Positions 10,974 to 20,488 of a DNA stretch of 64,000 bases are shown piece after piece. A program made the translations under genes and the position numbers. Numbering within the stretch: the first letter of the stretch is position 1; each line of letters starts with the position of its first letter. Source of the stretch: Pseudomonas monteilii (GTDB lineage Bacteria > Pseudomonadota > Gammaproteobacteria > Pseudomonadales > Pseudomonadaceae); the NCBI GenBank assembly GCA_001534745.1, contig CP013997.1, positions 3,534,001 to 3,598,000 on the forward strand. Reading direction: 5' to 3'. The notes below the pieces were generated by a model. The model had not been told where the DNA came from. It saw only the letters and a program-made list of their open reading frames with translations, and searched no databases.

Positions 10974-11563
10974 GAGAAGCCTGATTCCTTTTTCTGGTGA
11001 AACCCCGCCGCCCCCTGGGGCGCACGAAGCTCGCCGTCGCAGCGCACGAAGGGGGTGCGACGACATACGACAAATCAATGAATTGAGCCACGGATCTGCG
11101 CAGTGAAGGCCGCATCAAGGGGCGGCCTTGGAAACTGTCGGATGGTACCACAAAAGGACGTGGCTTGGGAGGGTCGAGGGGTAGGTTTGGTGGGGGTGTC
11201 GGGGTGGCTGCCGGGGGGCGTGGCGGGGCTTCTGGACGTGTCCTGCGAGGTGGGGCTTCCTGGGTCGGCGAGGGAGGGGCTGGGCTGCTGAAAGGGTGCA
11301 GGATAAAAGGCACGGCGGCGCTGGTTTTATGGGCCTTGCAGGCCCAATCGCGGCACAGGGGCCGCTCCTACAGGGACCGCGCCTGCCTGCTTTATCCGAG
11401 TGCGGCTAGGAAGCTCTTGCCAAAGTACCCGTACGCTGACAAATAGGCGGCGCGGTCTCCTGTAGGAGCGGCCCCTGTGCCGCGATCGGGCCCCCAGGGC
11501 CCGCAAAACCAGCGATTGCGCCCTTTCAGAACACCTGCAGAAGCACAGCCCTGCCGCCACCCT
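10974..11563. other. Gap between mtnA and gyrA with REP pair and G-rich stretch
   Basis: No coding region is visible. The part nearest gyrA should hold its promoter and leader. A G-rich segment at 11165-11300 and two REP copies at 11326-11373 and 11458-11512 fill the rest. Confidence 0.6.
11326..11512. repeat. Inverted pair of REP elements (BIME-like)
   Basis: The left copy reads caatcgcggcacaggggccg and onward to ctcctacag. The right copy is its complement, starting gtaggagcggcccctgtgcc. About 85 bp separates them. Each is flanked by a short palindrome of the gggcc..ggccc type. Confidence 0.85.
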
Positions 11564-12640
11564 TCAATGCAACCGCTTGCGACACATCAGCTGGGCCAGC
11601 TTGGCCTTGTCCGGCCGCTCGACGACGCCCTTCTCGGTGACGATCACGTCGATCAGGTCCGCCGGGGTGATGTCGAACACCGGATTGAAGGCCTCGACCT
11701 GCGCCGCCACCCGTGTACCGGCCAGGTCCAGCAGCTCGCTCTGGGCGCGTTCCTCGAGCTCGATGTCTTCGCCGCTCTCCAGGTTCAGGTCGATGGTGGA
11801 GCTGGGCGCCACCACCATGAAGCGTACCCCGTGGTGCATGGCCAGGACCGCCAGCTGGTAGGTGCCGATCTTGCTGGCCACGTCGCCATTGGCGGTGATG
11901 CAGTCCGCCCCCACGATCACCCAGGTCAGGCCCTTGGTCTTCATCAGGTGGGCGGCGGCGGAGTCGGCACTGACCACCACCGGCACCTGCTCGCCCGCCA
12001 GCTCCCAGGCGGTCAGCCGCGAGCCCTGCAGCCAGGGCCGGGTCTCGCTGGCGAACACACGCTCGATCATGCCTTCCAGGTAAGCGGCACGGATCACCCC
12101 CAGCGCAGTGCCGAAGCCGCCCGTGGCCAGGGCGCCGGCGTTGCCGTGGGTCAGCACCACCTGTTCGTTGCCCTGGTGGCGGCGGATCAGGTCGACGCCA
12201 TGCTGGGCCATGGTCAGGTTGGCTTCGCGGTCGCTCTGGTGGATGGCCACCGCCTCGGCCTCCATGATCGCCAGCACGTCGTCGCCGTCACGCAGGCGCA
12301 GCAGGCGCTCGCGCATGCGGTTCAAGGCCCAGAACAGGTTGGCGGCCGTGGGCCGGGACTCGGCCAGCTGCTGGAAGTCCTCTTCCAGCGCGACCTCCCA
12401 GTCGCCGCCCTCGGCCAGGCGCTGACGCAGCGCCAGCAGCAGGCCATAGGCCGCGCTGATGCCGATGGCTGGCGCACCGCGCACGGCCATGCCACGGATC
12501 GCCTCGGCCACGCTGTCGATGTCGGTGCAGGTCAGCCAGCTCTCGCGGGCTGGCAACAGGCGTTGGTCGAGCAGGTGCAAGGCGCCGTCTCGCCACTCGA
12601 GCGCCCGCACCTTTTCCGCCGCCAACAGTCGCTCGCGCAT
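11564..12640 (-). CDS. mtnA: Methylthioribose-1-phosphate isomerase
   Basis: Converts methylthioribose-1-phosphate to methylthioribulose-1-phosphate in the methionine salvage pathway. The protein has 358 residues with the family segments [17 protein letters not shown] and [21 protein letters not shown], the latter with the catalytic aspartate/cysteine region of eIF2B-like isomerases. I chose the ATG at 12640, which follows a strong GGGGAGAGG site; a start 27 bases upstream is less likely. It is divergent from mtaD, which makes the upstream substrate route. Confidence 0.95.
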   Translation of the reverse strand: MRERLLAAEKVRALEWRDGALHLLDQRLLPARESWLTCTDIDSVAEAIRGMAVRGAPAIGISAAYGLLLALRQRLAEGGDWEVALEEDFQQLAESRPTAANLFWALNRMRERLLRLRDGDDVLAIMEAEAVAIHQSDREANLTMAQHGVDLIRRHQGNEQVVLTHGNAGALATGGFGTALGVIRAAYLEGMIERVFASETRPWLQGSRLTAWELAGEQVPVVVSADSAAAHLMKTKGLTWVIVGADCITANGDVASKIGTYQLAVLAMHHGVRFMVVAPSSTIDLNLESGEDIELEERAQSELLDLAGTRVAAQVEAFNPVFDITPADLIDVIVTEKGVVERPDKAKLAQLMCRKRLH

Positions 12641-12749
12641 TGCCTCTCCCCGTCGTTCGAACATCAAAAGCCGGCGATTATAGCGACCCTGGGCGATGGG
12701 CGCTCGGGTATACTGCGGCTCACGTCAAATCGCCCCAGGTGCCCCACGC
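12641..12749. promoter_or_regulatory. Divergent promoter region mtnA / mtaD
   Basis: A 109-bp gap separates two divergently read methylthioadenosine salvage genes and must hold both promoters. I see no clear operator palindrome. Confidence 0.5.
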
Positions 12750-14075
12750 ATGCCCACGACCGCCCTGCCCCTCGACCTGCTGCTGTTGCCCGACTGGCTG
12801 GTGCCCGTCGAACCGGCCGGGGTGGTGCTGCGGGACCAAGGATTGGGTATTCGCGATGGCCTGATCGCCTGGGTCGGCCCCCGCGCGCAGGCGCCGATCG
12901 CCCAGGAGACCCGCGAGCTGCCGGGCTGCGTGCTGACGCCGGGCCTGGTCAACGCCCATGGGCATGCGGCGATGAGCCTGTTCCGAGGGCTGGCCGACGA
13001 TCTGCCGCTGATGACCTGGCTGCAGGATCACATCTGGCCGGCCGAGGCACGCTGGGTCGATGAAGCCTTCGTGCGCGACGGCACCGACCTGGCCATCGCC
13101 GAGCAGCTCAAGGGCGGCATCACCTGTTTCGCCGACATGTACTTCTTCCCCCGCGAAGCCTGCGAACGGGTGCACCGCAGCGGCATTCGCGCCCAGATCG
13201 CCGCCCCGCTGCTGGACTTCCCGATCCCCGGCGCGGCGACGCCCGACGAAGGCTTGAACGCGGCGGTCGAGCTGTACAGCGAACTGCGTCACCACCCGCG
13301 CATCAGCATCGCCCTGGGCCCGCATGCGCCCTACACGGTCAGCGACCAGACGCTGGAGAAGGTCCGGGTCATCGCCGACGAGCTTGACGCCCCTATCCAG
13401 ATGCACCTGCACGAAACCGCCGACGAGGTCGAGCGCGCCCTGGCCCAGCACGGTGAGCGCCCCTTGGCGCGCCTGGCCCGCCTCGGCCTGCTGGGCCCGC
13501 GCTTGCAGGCCGTGCACGTGACCCAGGTCAACGACGAGGACCTGGCCCTGCTGGTGGAGAGCAACACCAGCGTGGTGCACTGCCCCGAATCCAACCTCAA
13601 GCTGGCCAGCGGCTTCTGCCCGGTGGAGCGGCTCTGGCAGGCCGGGGTCAACGTGGCCATCGGCACCGACGGCGCGGCCAGCAACAACGACCTGGACCTG
13701 CTCGGCGAAACCCGTACCGCCGCGCTGCTGGCCAAGGCCGTGGCCGGCTCGGCGACGGCCCTGGACGCCCACCGCGCCCTGCGCATGGCGACCCTCAATG
13801 GCGCCCGGGCGCTGGGCCTGGAGGCGGTCATCGGTTCGCTGGAGGTCGGCAAGGCAGCGGACCTTGCGGCCTTCGACCTTTCGGGGCTGGCACAGCAGCC
13901 GGTGCACGACCCGGTCTCGCAACTGATCTACGCCACCGGCCGGGACTGCGTCCGGCACGTCTGGGTCGCCGGGCGCCCGCTGCTCGACGACCGGCGCCTG
14001 CTGCGCATGGACGAGGCCGCCCTGATCCAGACCGCGCGCGCCTGGGGCGAGCGCATCGGCGAACACCTTCATTGA
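12750..14075 (+). CDS. mtaD: 5-methylthioadenosine / S-adenosylhomocysteine deaminase
   Basis: This 441-residue metal-dependent amidohydrolase (TRZ/ATZ family) deaminates methylthioadenosine to methylthioinosine. The metal motif [13 protein letters not shown] is near residue 67, followed by HLHETADE, the histidine in VHVTQ, and [15 protein letters not shown] with the catalytic aspartate. In P. aeruginosa the homologue next to mtnA (PA3170) has this activity, as I recall, feeding an alternative salvage route. Its position beside mtnA supports the same role. The start [10 protein letters not shown] is the first plausible ATG. Confidence 0.9.
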   Translation: MPTTALPLDLLLLPDWLVPVEPAGVVLRDQGLGIRDGLIAWVGPRAQAPIAQETRELPGCVLTPGLVNAHGHAAMSLFRGLADDLPLMTWLQDHIWPAEARWVDEAFVRDGTDLAIAEQLKGGITCFADMYFFPREACERVHRSGIRAQIAAPLLDFPIPGAATPDEGLNAAVELYSELRHHPRISIALGPHAPYTVSDQTLEKVRVIADELDAPIQMHLHETADEVERALAQHGERPLARLARLGLLGPRLQAVHVTQVNDEDLALLVESNTSVVHCPESNLKLASGFCPVERLWQAGVNVAIGTDGAASNNDLDLLGETRTAALLAKAVAGSATALDAHRALRMATLNGARALGLEAVIGSLEVGKAADLAAFDLSGLAQQPVHDPVSQLIYATGRDCVRHVWVAGRPLLDDRRLLRMDEAALIQTARAWGERIGEHLH

Positions 14076-14139
14076 GCGGCCGGCAGCGCTGGCTGCCGCC
14101 GCCCGACACCTTGACATCGAAGTTTCAGAGGACCGTTCC

Positions 14140-14838
14140 ATGAGCAACGTCGACCACGCCGAAATCGCCAAATTCGAGGCCCTGGCCCACCGCTGGTGGG
14201 ACCGCGAGAGCGAGTTCAAGCCCTTGCACGACATCAACCCGCTGCGGGTCAACTGGGTCGACGAGCGCGTCGGCCTGGCCGGCAAGAAGGTGCTGGACGT
14301 CGGCTGCGGCGGCGGCATCCTCAGCGAGGCGATGGCCCTGCGCGGCGCCACGGTCACCGGCATCGACATGGGCGAGGCGCCGCTGGCGGTGGCCCGCCTG
14401 CACCAGCTGGAGTCCGGCGTCGAGGTCGACTACCGGCAGATCACTGCCGAAGCCATGGCCGAAGAGATGCCCGGCCAGTTCGACGTGGTCACCTGCCTGG
14501 AGATGCTCGAGCACGTGCCGGATCCGTCCTCGGTGATCCGCGCCTGCCATCGCCTGGTCAAGCCCGGCGGCCAGGTGTTCTTCTCGACCATCAACCGCAA
14601 CCCCAAGGCTTACCTGTTCGCCATCATCGGTGCCGAGTACATCATGAAGCTGCTGCCGCGCGGCACGCACGACTTCAAGAAATTCATCCGCCCCTCCGAG
14701 CTGGGCGTGTGGAGCCGCACGGCCGGCCTCACCGTCAAGGACATCGTCGGCCTGACCTACAACCCGCTGACCAAGCACTACAAGCTCAGCAGCGACGTCG
14801 ACGTCAACTACATGATCCAGACCCTGCGCGAGGAATGA
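14140..14838 (+). CDS. ubiG: Ubiquinone biosynthesis O-methyltransferase
   Basis: This 232-residue SAM-dependent enzyme methylates both hydroxyl intermediates of ubiquinone synthesis. The SAM site [16 protein letters not shown] is at about residues 50-65. The start [20 protein letters not shown] and the segment [10 protein letters not shown] are typical. It is followed directly by mupP, whose start lies a few bases from the ubiG stop. Confidence 0.97.
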   Translation: MSNVDHAEIAKFEALAHRWWDRESEFKPLHDINPLRVNWVDERVGLAGKKVLDVGCGGGILSEAMALRGATVTGIDMGEAPLAVARLHQLESGVEVDYRQITAEAMAEEMPGQFDVVTCLEMLEHVPDPSSVIRACHRLVKPGGQVFFSTINRNPKAYLFAIIGAEYIMKLLPRGTHDFKKFIRPSELGVWSRTAGLTVKDIVGLTYNPLTKHYKLSSDVDVNYMIQTLREE

Positions 14839-14840
14839 GC

Positions 14841-15512
14841 ATGCGTTTGCGAGCGGTACTTTTCGACATGGACGGCACCCTGCTCGACACGGCGCCGGAC
14901 TTCATCGCCATCTGCCAGGGCATGCTCGCCGACCGCGGCCTGCCACCGGTCGAGGACGCGCGCATTCGCGACGAAATTTCCGGCGGTGCGCGGGCGATGG
15001 TCGCGGCCACCTTCGGCATGGACCCGGACGCGCCGGACTTCGAGGCCTTGCGCCTGGAGTTCCTCGAGCGCTACCTGCGTGACTGCGCGGTGCACAGCCG
15101 CTTGTTCGACGGCATGGAGCAGCTGCTGGCCGACCTCGAGCACGGCAAGCTGCTGTGGGGCGTGGTGACCAACAAGCCGGTGCGTTTCGCCGAGCCGATC
15201 ATGCAGCGGCTGGGCCTGGCCGAGCGCTCGGCGGTGCTGATCTGCCCGGACCATGTGACCCACAGCAAACCGGACCCCGAGCCGGTGACCCTGGCGTGCA
15301 AGACCTTGAACCTGGATCCGGGCAGCGTGCTGTTCGTCGGGGACGATTTGCGCGACATCCAGTCGGGTCGTGATGCGGGGACGCGTACGGCGGCGGTGCG
15401 TTATGGGTACATTCATCCGCAGGACAATCCCGATCATTGGGGGGCGGATGTGGTTGTGGATCGGCCGCAGGATCTACGTCGGATCATTGATGGGGCGTTG
15501 TGTGGGTGTTGA
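14841..15512 (+). CDS. mupP: N-acetylmuramic acid 6-phosphate phosphatase
   Basis: This HAD-superfamily phosphatase of 223 residues removes phosphate from MurNAc-6-P in the Pseudomonas peptidoglycan recycling shortcut that bypasses de novo UDP-MurNAc synthesis. It affects fosfomycin and beta-lactam susceptibility in related species. HAD motifs: [10 protein letters not shown] (nucleophile and acid aspartates), VVTNKP, and KPDPEP with FVGDDLRD. It was formerly annotated as phosphoglycolate phosphatase. An in-frame ATG at 14835 overlaps the ubiG stop, but AGGA is spaced six bases from the ATG at 14841, so I prefer the latter. Confidence 0.92.
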   Translation: MRLRAVLFDMDGTLLDTAPDFIAICQGMLADRGLPPVEDARIRDEISGGARAMVAATFGMDPDAPDFEALRLEFLERYLRDCAVHSRLFDGMEQLLADLEHGKLLWGVVTNKPVRFAEPIMQRLGLAERSAVLICPDHVTHSKPDPEPVTLACKTLNLDPGSVLFVGDDLRDIQSGRDAGTRTAAVRYGYIHPQDNPDHWGADVVVDRPQDLRRIIDGALCGC

Positions 15513-15540
15513 GGAGCAGATCCATGCTGCACTGCATTGG

Positions 15541-15790
15541 CTGATCTTGTGGGCCCTGCGGGCCCAATCGCGGCACTGGGGCCGCTCCCACAGGTGACCG
15601 CGATAGCCTGTGCTGCCATGGGTGATGGCGGAGGTGACCGCTGGCAAGCTGGCAAGCTGGCGAGCTGGCAAGCCAGTGCGATTACCCAGGGGTGGCTGTC
15701 CTGTTCCGAAGATCCATGCTGCATTGCGATGGCTGATCTTGTGGGCCCTGCGGGCCCAATCGCGGCACAGGGGCCGCTCCTACAGGGGAT
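15541..15790. repeat. Two direct REP copies
   Basis: Two near-identical 55-bp stretches begin tgatcttgtgggccctgcgg, at 15541 and 15734. Unlike the inverted pairs elsewhere they are in the same orientation. About 140 bp separates them. Confidence 0.8.
15641..15672. repeat. Octamer tandem array (CTGGCAAG)4
   Basis: Four adjacent copies of CTGGCAAG, the third with one change (CTGGCGAG). The unit resembles part of the second REP family (ggcttgccggcgat), so it may be REP-derived slippage. Confidence 0.75.
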
Positions 15791-16070
15791 CGTGCAATCT
15801 GACAAACTGGCGTTGCGATCCCTGCCGGGGCGCGGGGCCAGCCGCGATCGGGTCTGCAGGGTCTGGATTCGATGAAATGACCGGGGTGTCTGGTAGAGTG
15901 GTCCTTTGAGGAACCGCAGGCCTCGCTGGTCCTGTGGGAGCCGGCTTGCCGGCGATGGCGGCGGCACAGACGCCCTCGCCTTCGCCGACGCGGCGCCTGG
16001 CAGGCAAGCGGCACCTGTGACGCCGACCGATGTTCGGCCCTTCTACCCTTCCCGACCCGGAGACCCCACC

Positions 16071-16811
16071 ATGTTCGACTACACCGCCCGCCCCGACCTG
16101 CTCGCAGGCCGTATCATCCTGGTGACCGGTGCCGGTCGCGGCATCGGCGCCGCGGCGGCCCGGGCCTATGCGGCCCATGGCGCCACGGTCCTGCTGCTGG
16201 GCAAGACCGAGGCCAACCTCGTCGAGGTCTATGACCAGATCGAAGCGGCAGGCCACCCGCAACCGGTGGTGATCCCGTTCAACCTGGAAACCGCCGAACC
16301 GCACCACTACGGCGAACTCGCCGCCCTGATCGAAACCCAGTTCGGCCGTCTGGACGGGCTGCTCAACAACGCCTCGATCATCGGCCCGCGCACGCCGCTG
16401 GACCAGCTGTCCGGCGAGCACTTCATGCGCGTCATGCACATCAACGTCAATGCCACGTTCCTGCTGACCAGCACCCTGCTGCCGCTGCTCAGGCTGTCGA
16501 GCGATGCGTCGATCGCCTTCACCTCCAGCAGTGTCGGGCGCAAGGGTCGGGCGCACTGGGGCGCCTATGGTGTCTCGAAGTTCGCCACCGAAGGCCTGAT
16601 GCAGACCCTGGCCGACGAACTCGAAGGCGTCGCCCCGATCCGCTCCAACAGCATCAACCCTGGCGCCACGCGCACGGCCATGCGTGCGCTGGCCTACCCG
16701 GCCGAGAACCCCCAGGACAACCCGGCACCCGAAGACATCATGCCGGTCTACCTCTACCTGATGGGCCCGGACAGCGCCGGGGTCAACGGTCAGGCGTTCA
16801 ACGCCCAATAG
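16071..16811 (+). CDS. YciK-like short-chain dehydrogenase
   Basis: This 246-residue SDR oxidoreductase has the cofactor motif VTGAGRGIG at residues 18-26, the LNNAS segment (NNAG in most SDRs), and the catalytic Ser-Tyr-Lys set in TSSSVGRKGRAHWGAYGVSK. The substrate is unknown. It follows ubiG-mupP in all Pseudomonas I can recall. Its 3' end overlaps the convergent undA by 14 bp. Confidence 0.9.
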   Translation: MFDYTARPDLLAGRIILVTGAGRGIGAAAARAYAAHGATVLLLGKTEANLVEVYDQIEAAGHPQPVVIPFNLETAEPHHYGELAALIETQFGRLDGLLNNASIIGPRTPLDQLSGEHFMRVMHINVNATFLLTSTLLPLLRLSSDASIAFTSSSVGRKGRAHWGAYGVSKFATEGLMQTLADELEGVAPIRSNSINPGATRTAMRALAYPAENPQDNPAPEDIMPVYLYLMGPDSAGVNGQAFNAQ

Positions 16812-17598
16812 CCTCGGCGACCGCCAGGGTGGGCCGCACGTGCTCGTCCTGGCCCAGCTCCATCTGCATGCAGCGCTCCAGGAACACGAACATGCAGTCG
16901 TAGCTCTTGCAGATCGCCTTGCGCAGCGCGGTGCACAGCGCCGGGTCCGGGTGCTCGCCCGCCAGCGTGCAGATGATCTCCAGCGCTTCCCACGGGTGGG
17001 TGTCGTCGTAATGGGCGTGCATCTTCAGCCACTTCATCGCCCGCTTGCGGCCTTCCTCGGGGAAGCCCTGGGCGTAGGTGTCGGTCGAGCACACCAGCGC
17101 CGACCACTCGCCCGTCGCCCCCTCGATGGCATAGTTGGTCGCGGCGATCGCCACCACCAGCGGCTCGGTGGTGCAGACGCGCCAGCACCAGTCGTTCAAG
17201 GCGTTGAGCTCCAACGGCACGTCCTGCGCCTGAAGGTCCGCCAGGCTGACGCCATGGGCCTGGGCCCAGTGCAACCAGTAGTCGGCGTGGTTGAGCTCGA
17301 CGCGGATGTTGCGCATCAACCAGCGGCGCGCCATGTCTTCCCCCGGATGACGGGCGAAGCGCGTGCGGGTGAGGTTGTGCGCCATGTACAGCGAAAACTG
17401 CTCGACCACCGGCCAGCCACCGATCAGGTACTGCTGGATGGTCGCCGGCTTGATCCGGTCGTCGCGCAGACGCTGGTAGAACTCATGTTCGACCACGCGG
17501 CGCTTGCTCTCATGACAATCGCGCAACAGTTGCTGGGCCCAGGCGGGGTAACTGGCGGGGTCCATGAGAGGTCCGACTCGAACGAATGCATCTTTCAC
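16798..17598 (-). CDS. undA: UndA, medium-chain 1-alkene (1-undecene) forming diiron oxidase
   Basis: A TenA/PqqC-fold protein of 266 residues, often annotated 'TenA family transcriptional regulator'. The sequence closely follows the UndA enzymes of Pseudomonas that convert dodecanoate to volatile 1-undecene. Putative iron ligands are all present: E66, E101 and H104 in RVELNHADYW, E159 in AIEGATGEW, and H194-xxx-D198-xx-H201 in MHAHYDDTH. The locus (gyrA, ubiG, mupP, SDR neighbours) is where I recall undA in P. syringae and P. putida. It starts with GTG behind AAGGAG, six bases away. Confidence 0.87.
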   Translation of the reverse strand: MKDAFVRVGPLMDPASYPAWAQQLLRDCHESKRRVVEHEFYQRLRDDRIKPATIQQYLIGGWPVVEQFSLYMAHNLTRTRFARHPGEDMARRWLMRNIRVELNHADYWLHWAQAHGVSLADLQAQDVPLELNALNDWCWRVCTTEPLVVAIAATNYAIEGATGEWSALVCSTDTYAQGFPEEGRKRAMKWLKMHAHYDDTHPWEALEIICTLAGEHPDPALCTALRKAICKSYDCMFVFLERCMQMELGQDEHVRPTLAVAEAIGR

Positions 17599-17637
17599 GA
17601 TCAGCTCCTTGATTCCTTGTGATGTACAACGTTTGTT

Positions 17638-20091
17638 TCAGCGAAAAGCCCCCGGCACCGACTGACGGGCGACCGCCACGGCCGGGCGTCGAGGATACAG
17701 GCTGGCGCAATTGAACGCCTGGGGACGTTCGACCAGGTACCCTTGGGCGTAATCTACGCCGATGTCCCGCAAGACGCTTTCGATCACGGGCGTTTCGACG
17801 AACTCGGCGATGGTGCGCTTGCCCATGACGTGACCAATGTGGTTGATGACCTCGACCATGGCCCGGTTGATCGGGTCGTCGAGCATGTCCTTCACGAAAC
17901 TGCCGTCGATCTTCAGATAATCCACCGGCAAATGTTTCAAATAGGCGAACGACGACATGCCGGCGCAGAAATCATCCAGCGAGAACCGGCAACCCAGGTT
18001 CTTGAGCTGGTTGATGAAGCGGATGGCGCTGCCCAGGTTGGAAATGGCGCTGGTCTCGGTGATCTCGAAACAGATCATCTGCGCCGGAATGCGGAATTCG
18101 CTGAACTGGCGCTCCAGGTATTCGAGGAACTTGTCGTCACCGATGCTGGTGCCCGAGAGGTTGATGGCGCACATGGCCAACGGGCCTTCGTGTCCGTCGT
18201 CCAGGCACTGGCGGATGGTCTGGAATACGCTGCGTACCACCCAGCGGTCGAGCGCGCTCATCAGCCCGTAGCGCTCGGCGGCAGGGATGAAGTTCTCCGG
18301 CAGGATTGTCCGCCCGTTCTCGTCATGCAGGCGCAGCAGGATTTCGATGTGGCTGTCGCCTTCCCCGTTGAGCGGCACGATGGCCTGGGCGTACAGGCAG
18401 AAGCGGTTCTCCTCGAGGGCGACGTGCAGCCGCTGGATCCAGGCCATCTCGCCGAAGCGCGTGGACAGCTCGCTGTCGTCGGCATGGTAGACCTGCACGC
18501 GGTTGCGGCCTTTTTCCTTGGCCATGTAGCAGGCCATGTCGGCGGCGCGCAGCGAGGCTTCCAGGGTGGTCGGCCCTTGGGCGATGTGCACCAGACCGAC
18601 GCTCACGGTGGTGACGAAAGGTCGCTCCTTCCACACGAAATGCAGGCTTTGCACCAGCTGGCGCAGGTGTTCGGCGATGCGCTCGGCCTGGTCGGCCGGG
18701 CAGTTCTTCAGCAGCACGCCGAATTCGTCGCCGCCCAGTCGCGCCAAGGTGTCGCCCTCGCGCAGGCCGGACTGCAGCACGGCGCAGATGTGCCGCAGCA
18801 GCTCGTCACCGGCCGCATGGCCACAGGTGTCGTTGACCAGCTTGAACTGGTCCAGGTCGAGGAACATCAGGGCGTGTCGGGCCGGCTGGCGGGCCAGTTC
18901 GTTCAGCGCCTGTTCCAGGCGGTATTCGAACTCCCGGCGGTTGGCCAGGCCGGTCAGCGCATCGTGGGTGGCCTGCCAGGACAGGTTGGCGATGTACTGG
19001 CGCTCCTGGGTCATGTCATGGAGCACCAGCACGGTGCCGCTGGCCACGCCTTCGGTCAGGATCGGCGAGCCGACCAGGTTGACCGACACGGTGCTGCCAT
19101 CCAGGCGCTGGATGCAGCGCGTGTGCTCGGTGCCCCCACGCAGGTTGCCGGACAGCACCTGCTCGACCAGGTTGTGGCTCTCCTGCGCGGCCGGCTCGTC
19201 GAGCAGGCTGAACAGCGCGGCCATGGGCAGGCCGTGGGCGTGCTCGGCGTTCCAGTGGGTCAGCTGCTCGGCGGCCGGGTTCATGTAGGTGATGCTGCCT
19301 TCGACATCGGTGGTGATCACCGCATCGCCGATCGAGGCCAGGGTGATCTGCGCACGCTCCTTTTCCGCCTGCAGGGCATTGGCGAAGGCCTGGCGTTGGG
19401 TCAGCAGCCGGGCCGAGCGTCGCCAGGCCAGGGCGATCAGGAACAGCGCGGTGGCCAGGTTGGTCAGCAGCAGCACCTTCAACAGTGTGCGTGAGCCAGC
19501 CCCCAGGGCATCGCTGAAGGCCACGGCCGCCGGGGTAACGTCGTCGTTGATGGCTGCGATCCTGGCCTTCCAGTCGGCGATGCGTGCGGCCTCCACCGGC
19601 CCCTGGTCGAAGGCCTGGCGCATCTGCCCGGCCAGCTGGTTCAGCGCCATGAGGTAGCTGTCGCCCACTTCCCACTTGTCGATGGCCTGGTCCATGTAGC
19701 TGACGTCGCGGAAGTACCGGTAGAACCAGATCACCCGGGTGACGTCGGCGGGGTGGTTGCCGCCGAGCAGGATGCCTTCGCGGGCAGCCTCCAGGTCGGG
19801 TTCGGGTTGGTCCATGGCCTTGCGCAGCTGGTAGCCGCCCAAGGGGATGGCGATGGCGCGCTGGTAGCTCTGGAAGATCCGTTCGTCGTGGGTATCGGCG
19901 TAGAGACTGAGGTAATAGATGGCGTCTTTCTGGCCTTTGGACCACAGGCTTTCACCAGCCACGTAGGCGCGCACGGCGGACAGCGCGTAGAGGCTCAGGC
20001 TGCCGAGCAGGACCTGAAACGCGACCACGGCGATGAACGGCCAGATGATGCCGAGCAGTCTTGGTGTGTCGAGCGTCCGATGTTCCTTCAT
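17638..20091 (-). CDS. Membrane GGDEF-EAL cyclic-di-GMP enzyme with PAS domain
   Basis: 817 residues. Two membrane segments (about 12-34 and 205-225) bracket a periplasmic helical sensor region. A PAS domain follows (about 250-365), then GGDEF (about 375-540) with intact LARLGGDEF and an RxxD inhibitory site (REGD, five residues before GGDEF). The EAL domain (about 555-800) has EILLRL, INLSG, FEITET and DDFCAGMSSFAYLK, so its main catalytic acids appear present. Both synthesis and hydrolysis of c-di-GMP are plausible, and which dominates cannot be read. It lies upstream of undA on the same strand. Confidence 0.92.
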   Translation of the reverse strand: MKEHRTLDTPRLLGIIWPFIAVVAFQVLLGSLSLYALSAVRAYVAGESLWSKGQKDAIYYLSLYADTHDERIFQSYQRAIAIPLGGYQLRKAMDQPEPDLEAAREGILLGGNHPADVTRVIWFYRYFRDVSYMDQAIDKWEVGDSYLMALNQLAGQMRQAFDQGPVEAARIADWKARIAAINDDVTPAAVAFSDALGAGSRTLLKVLLLTNLATALFLIALAWRRSARLLTQRQAFANALQAEKERAQITLASIGDAVITTDVEGSITYMNPAAEQLTHWNAEHAHGLPMAALFSLLDEPAAQESHNLVEQVLSGNLRGGTEHTRCIQRLDGSTVSVNLVGSPILTEGVASGTVLVLHDMTQERQYIANLSWQATHDALTGLANRREFEYRLEQALNELARQPARHALMFLDLDQFKLVNDTCGHAAGDELLRHICAVLQSGLREGDTLARLGGDEFGVLLKNCPADQAERIAEHLRQLVQSLHFVWKERPFVTTVSVGLVHIAQGPTTLEASLRAADMACYMAKEKGRNRVQVYHADDSELSTRFGEMAWIQRLHVALEENRFCLYAQAIVPLNGEGDSHIEILLRLHDENGRTILPENFIPAAERYGLMSALDRWVVRSVFQTIRQCLDDGHEGPLAMCAINLSGTSIGDDKFLEYLERQFSEFRIPAQMICFEITETSAISNLGSAIRFINQLKNLGCRFSLDDFCAGMSSFAYLKHLPVDYLKIDGSFVKDMLDDPINRAMVEVINHIGHVMGKRTIAEFVETPVIESVLRDIGVDYAQGYLVERPQAFNCASLYPRRPAVAVARQSVPGAFR

Positions 20092-20488
20092 GGGGTCCTT
20101 GTCGTGCGACGTTTACGGCTTGGATAACGCCTGGCCCAGCACAGCCTAGGCGATGTGCCATGACTGTGGCAGCTTTTTTGCGACCCGCAAAGCCCCGGTC
20201 GGCGGGGGACGACGGGGGTTGTGGGGTGGGGGGCGTGATTGGGGGAATGTGGTGAAGGTTTCTGGGCGTAGGATGGAGTATCTGATGGAAGGAGATGGCT
20301 GATCTGCGGGCCCTTCAGGCCCGATCGCGGCACAGGGGCCGCTCCTACAGGGATCGCGATAGCCTGCAACCCTGCGGTGGGGCTACAGGTGTAGGAGCGG
20401 CCCCTGCCGGGGCGCCGGACCGGCCGCGATCGGGTCCAAAGGACCCGTAAAACCAGCGCCCCCTGCGCCACAGGCACGCCTCCTCCCC
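20092..20488. other. Gap with inverted REP pair
   Basis: No gene is seen. REP copies lie at 20304-20360 and 20391-20455. The right copy is the long variant with ccggggcgccggaccggccg. A G-rich patch is at 20200-20250. Confidence 0.6.
20304..20455. repeat. Inverted REP pair, short and long variants
   Basis: The left copy has the common core gcggcacaggggccgctcct. The right copy replaces the 'tgtgccg' part with a longer GC palindrome (ccggggcgccgg). Confidence 0.85.

Larger units (their letters stand above)
15513..16070. other. Gap between mupP and yciK with REP elements
   Basis: No gene is visible. It contains two direct REP copies, a short octamer array and a third palindrome of another REP family, listed separately. 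Confidence 0.6.

Noticed and set aside
8109..11000. 963-codon open frame opposite gyrA
   Set aside because: Shadow of gyrA; composition is dominated by D/A/V/Q from reversed GC-rich codons.
12720..14369. 549-codon minus-strand frame opposite mtaD
   Set aside because: Antisense shadow spanning two genes, with no domain.
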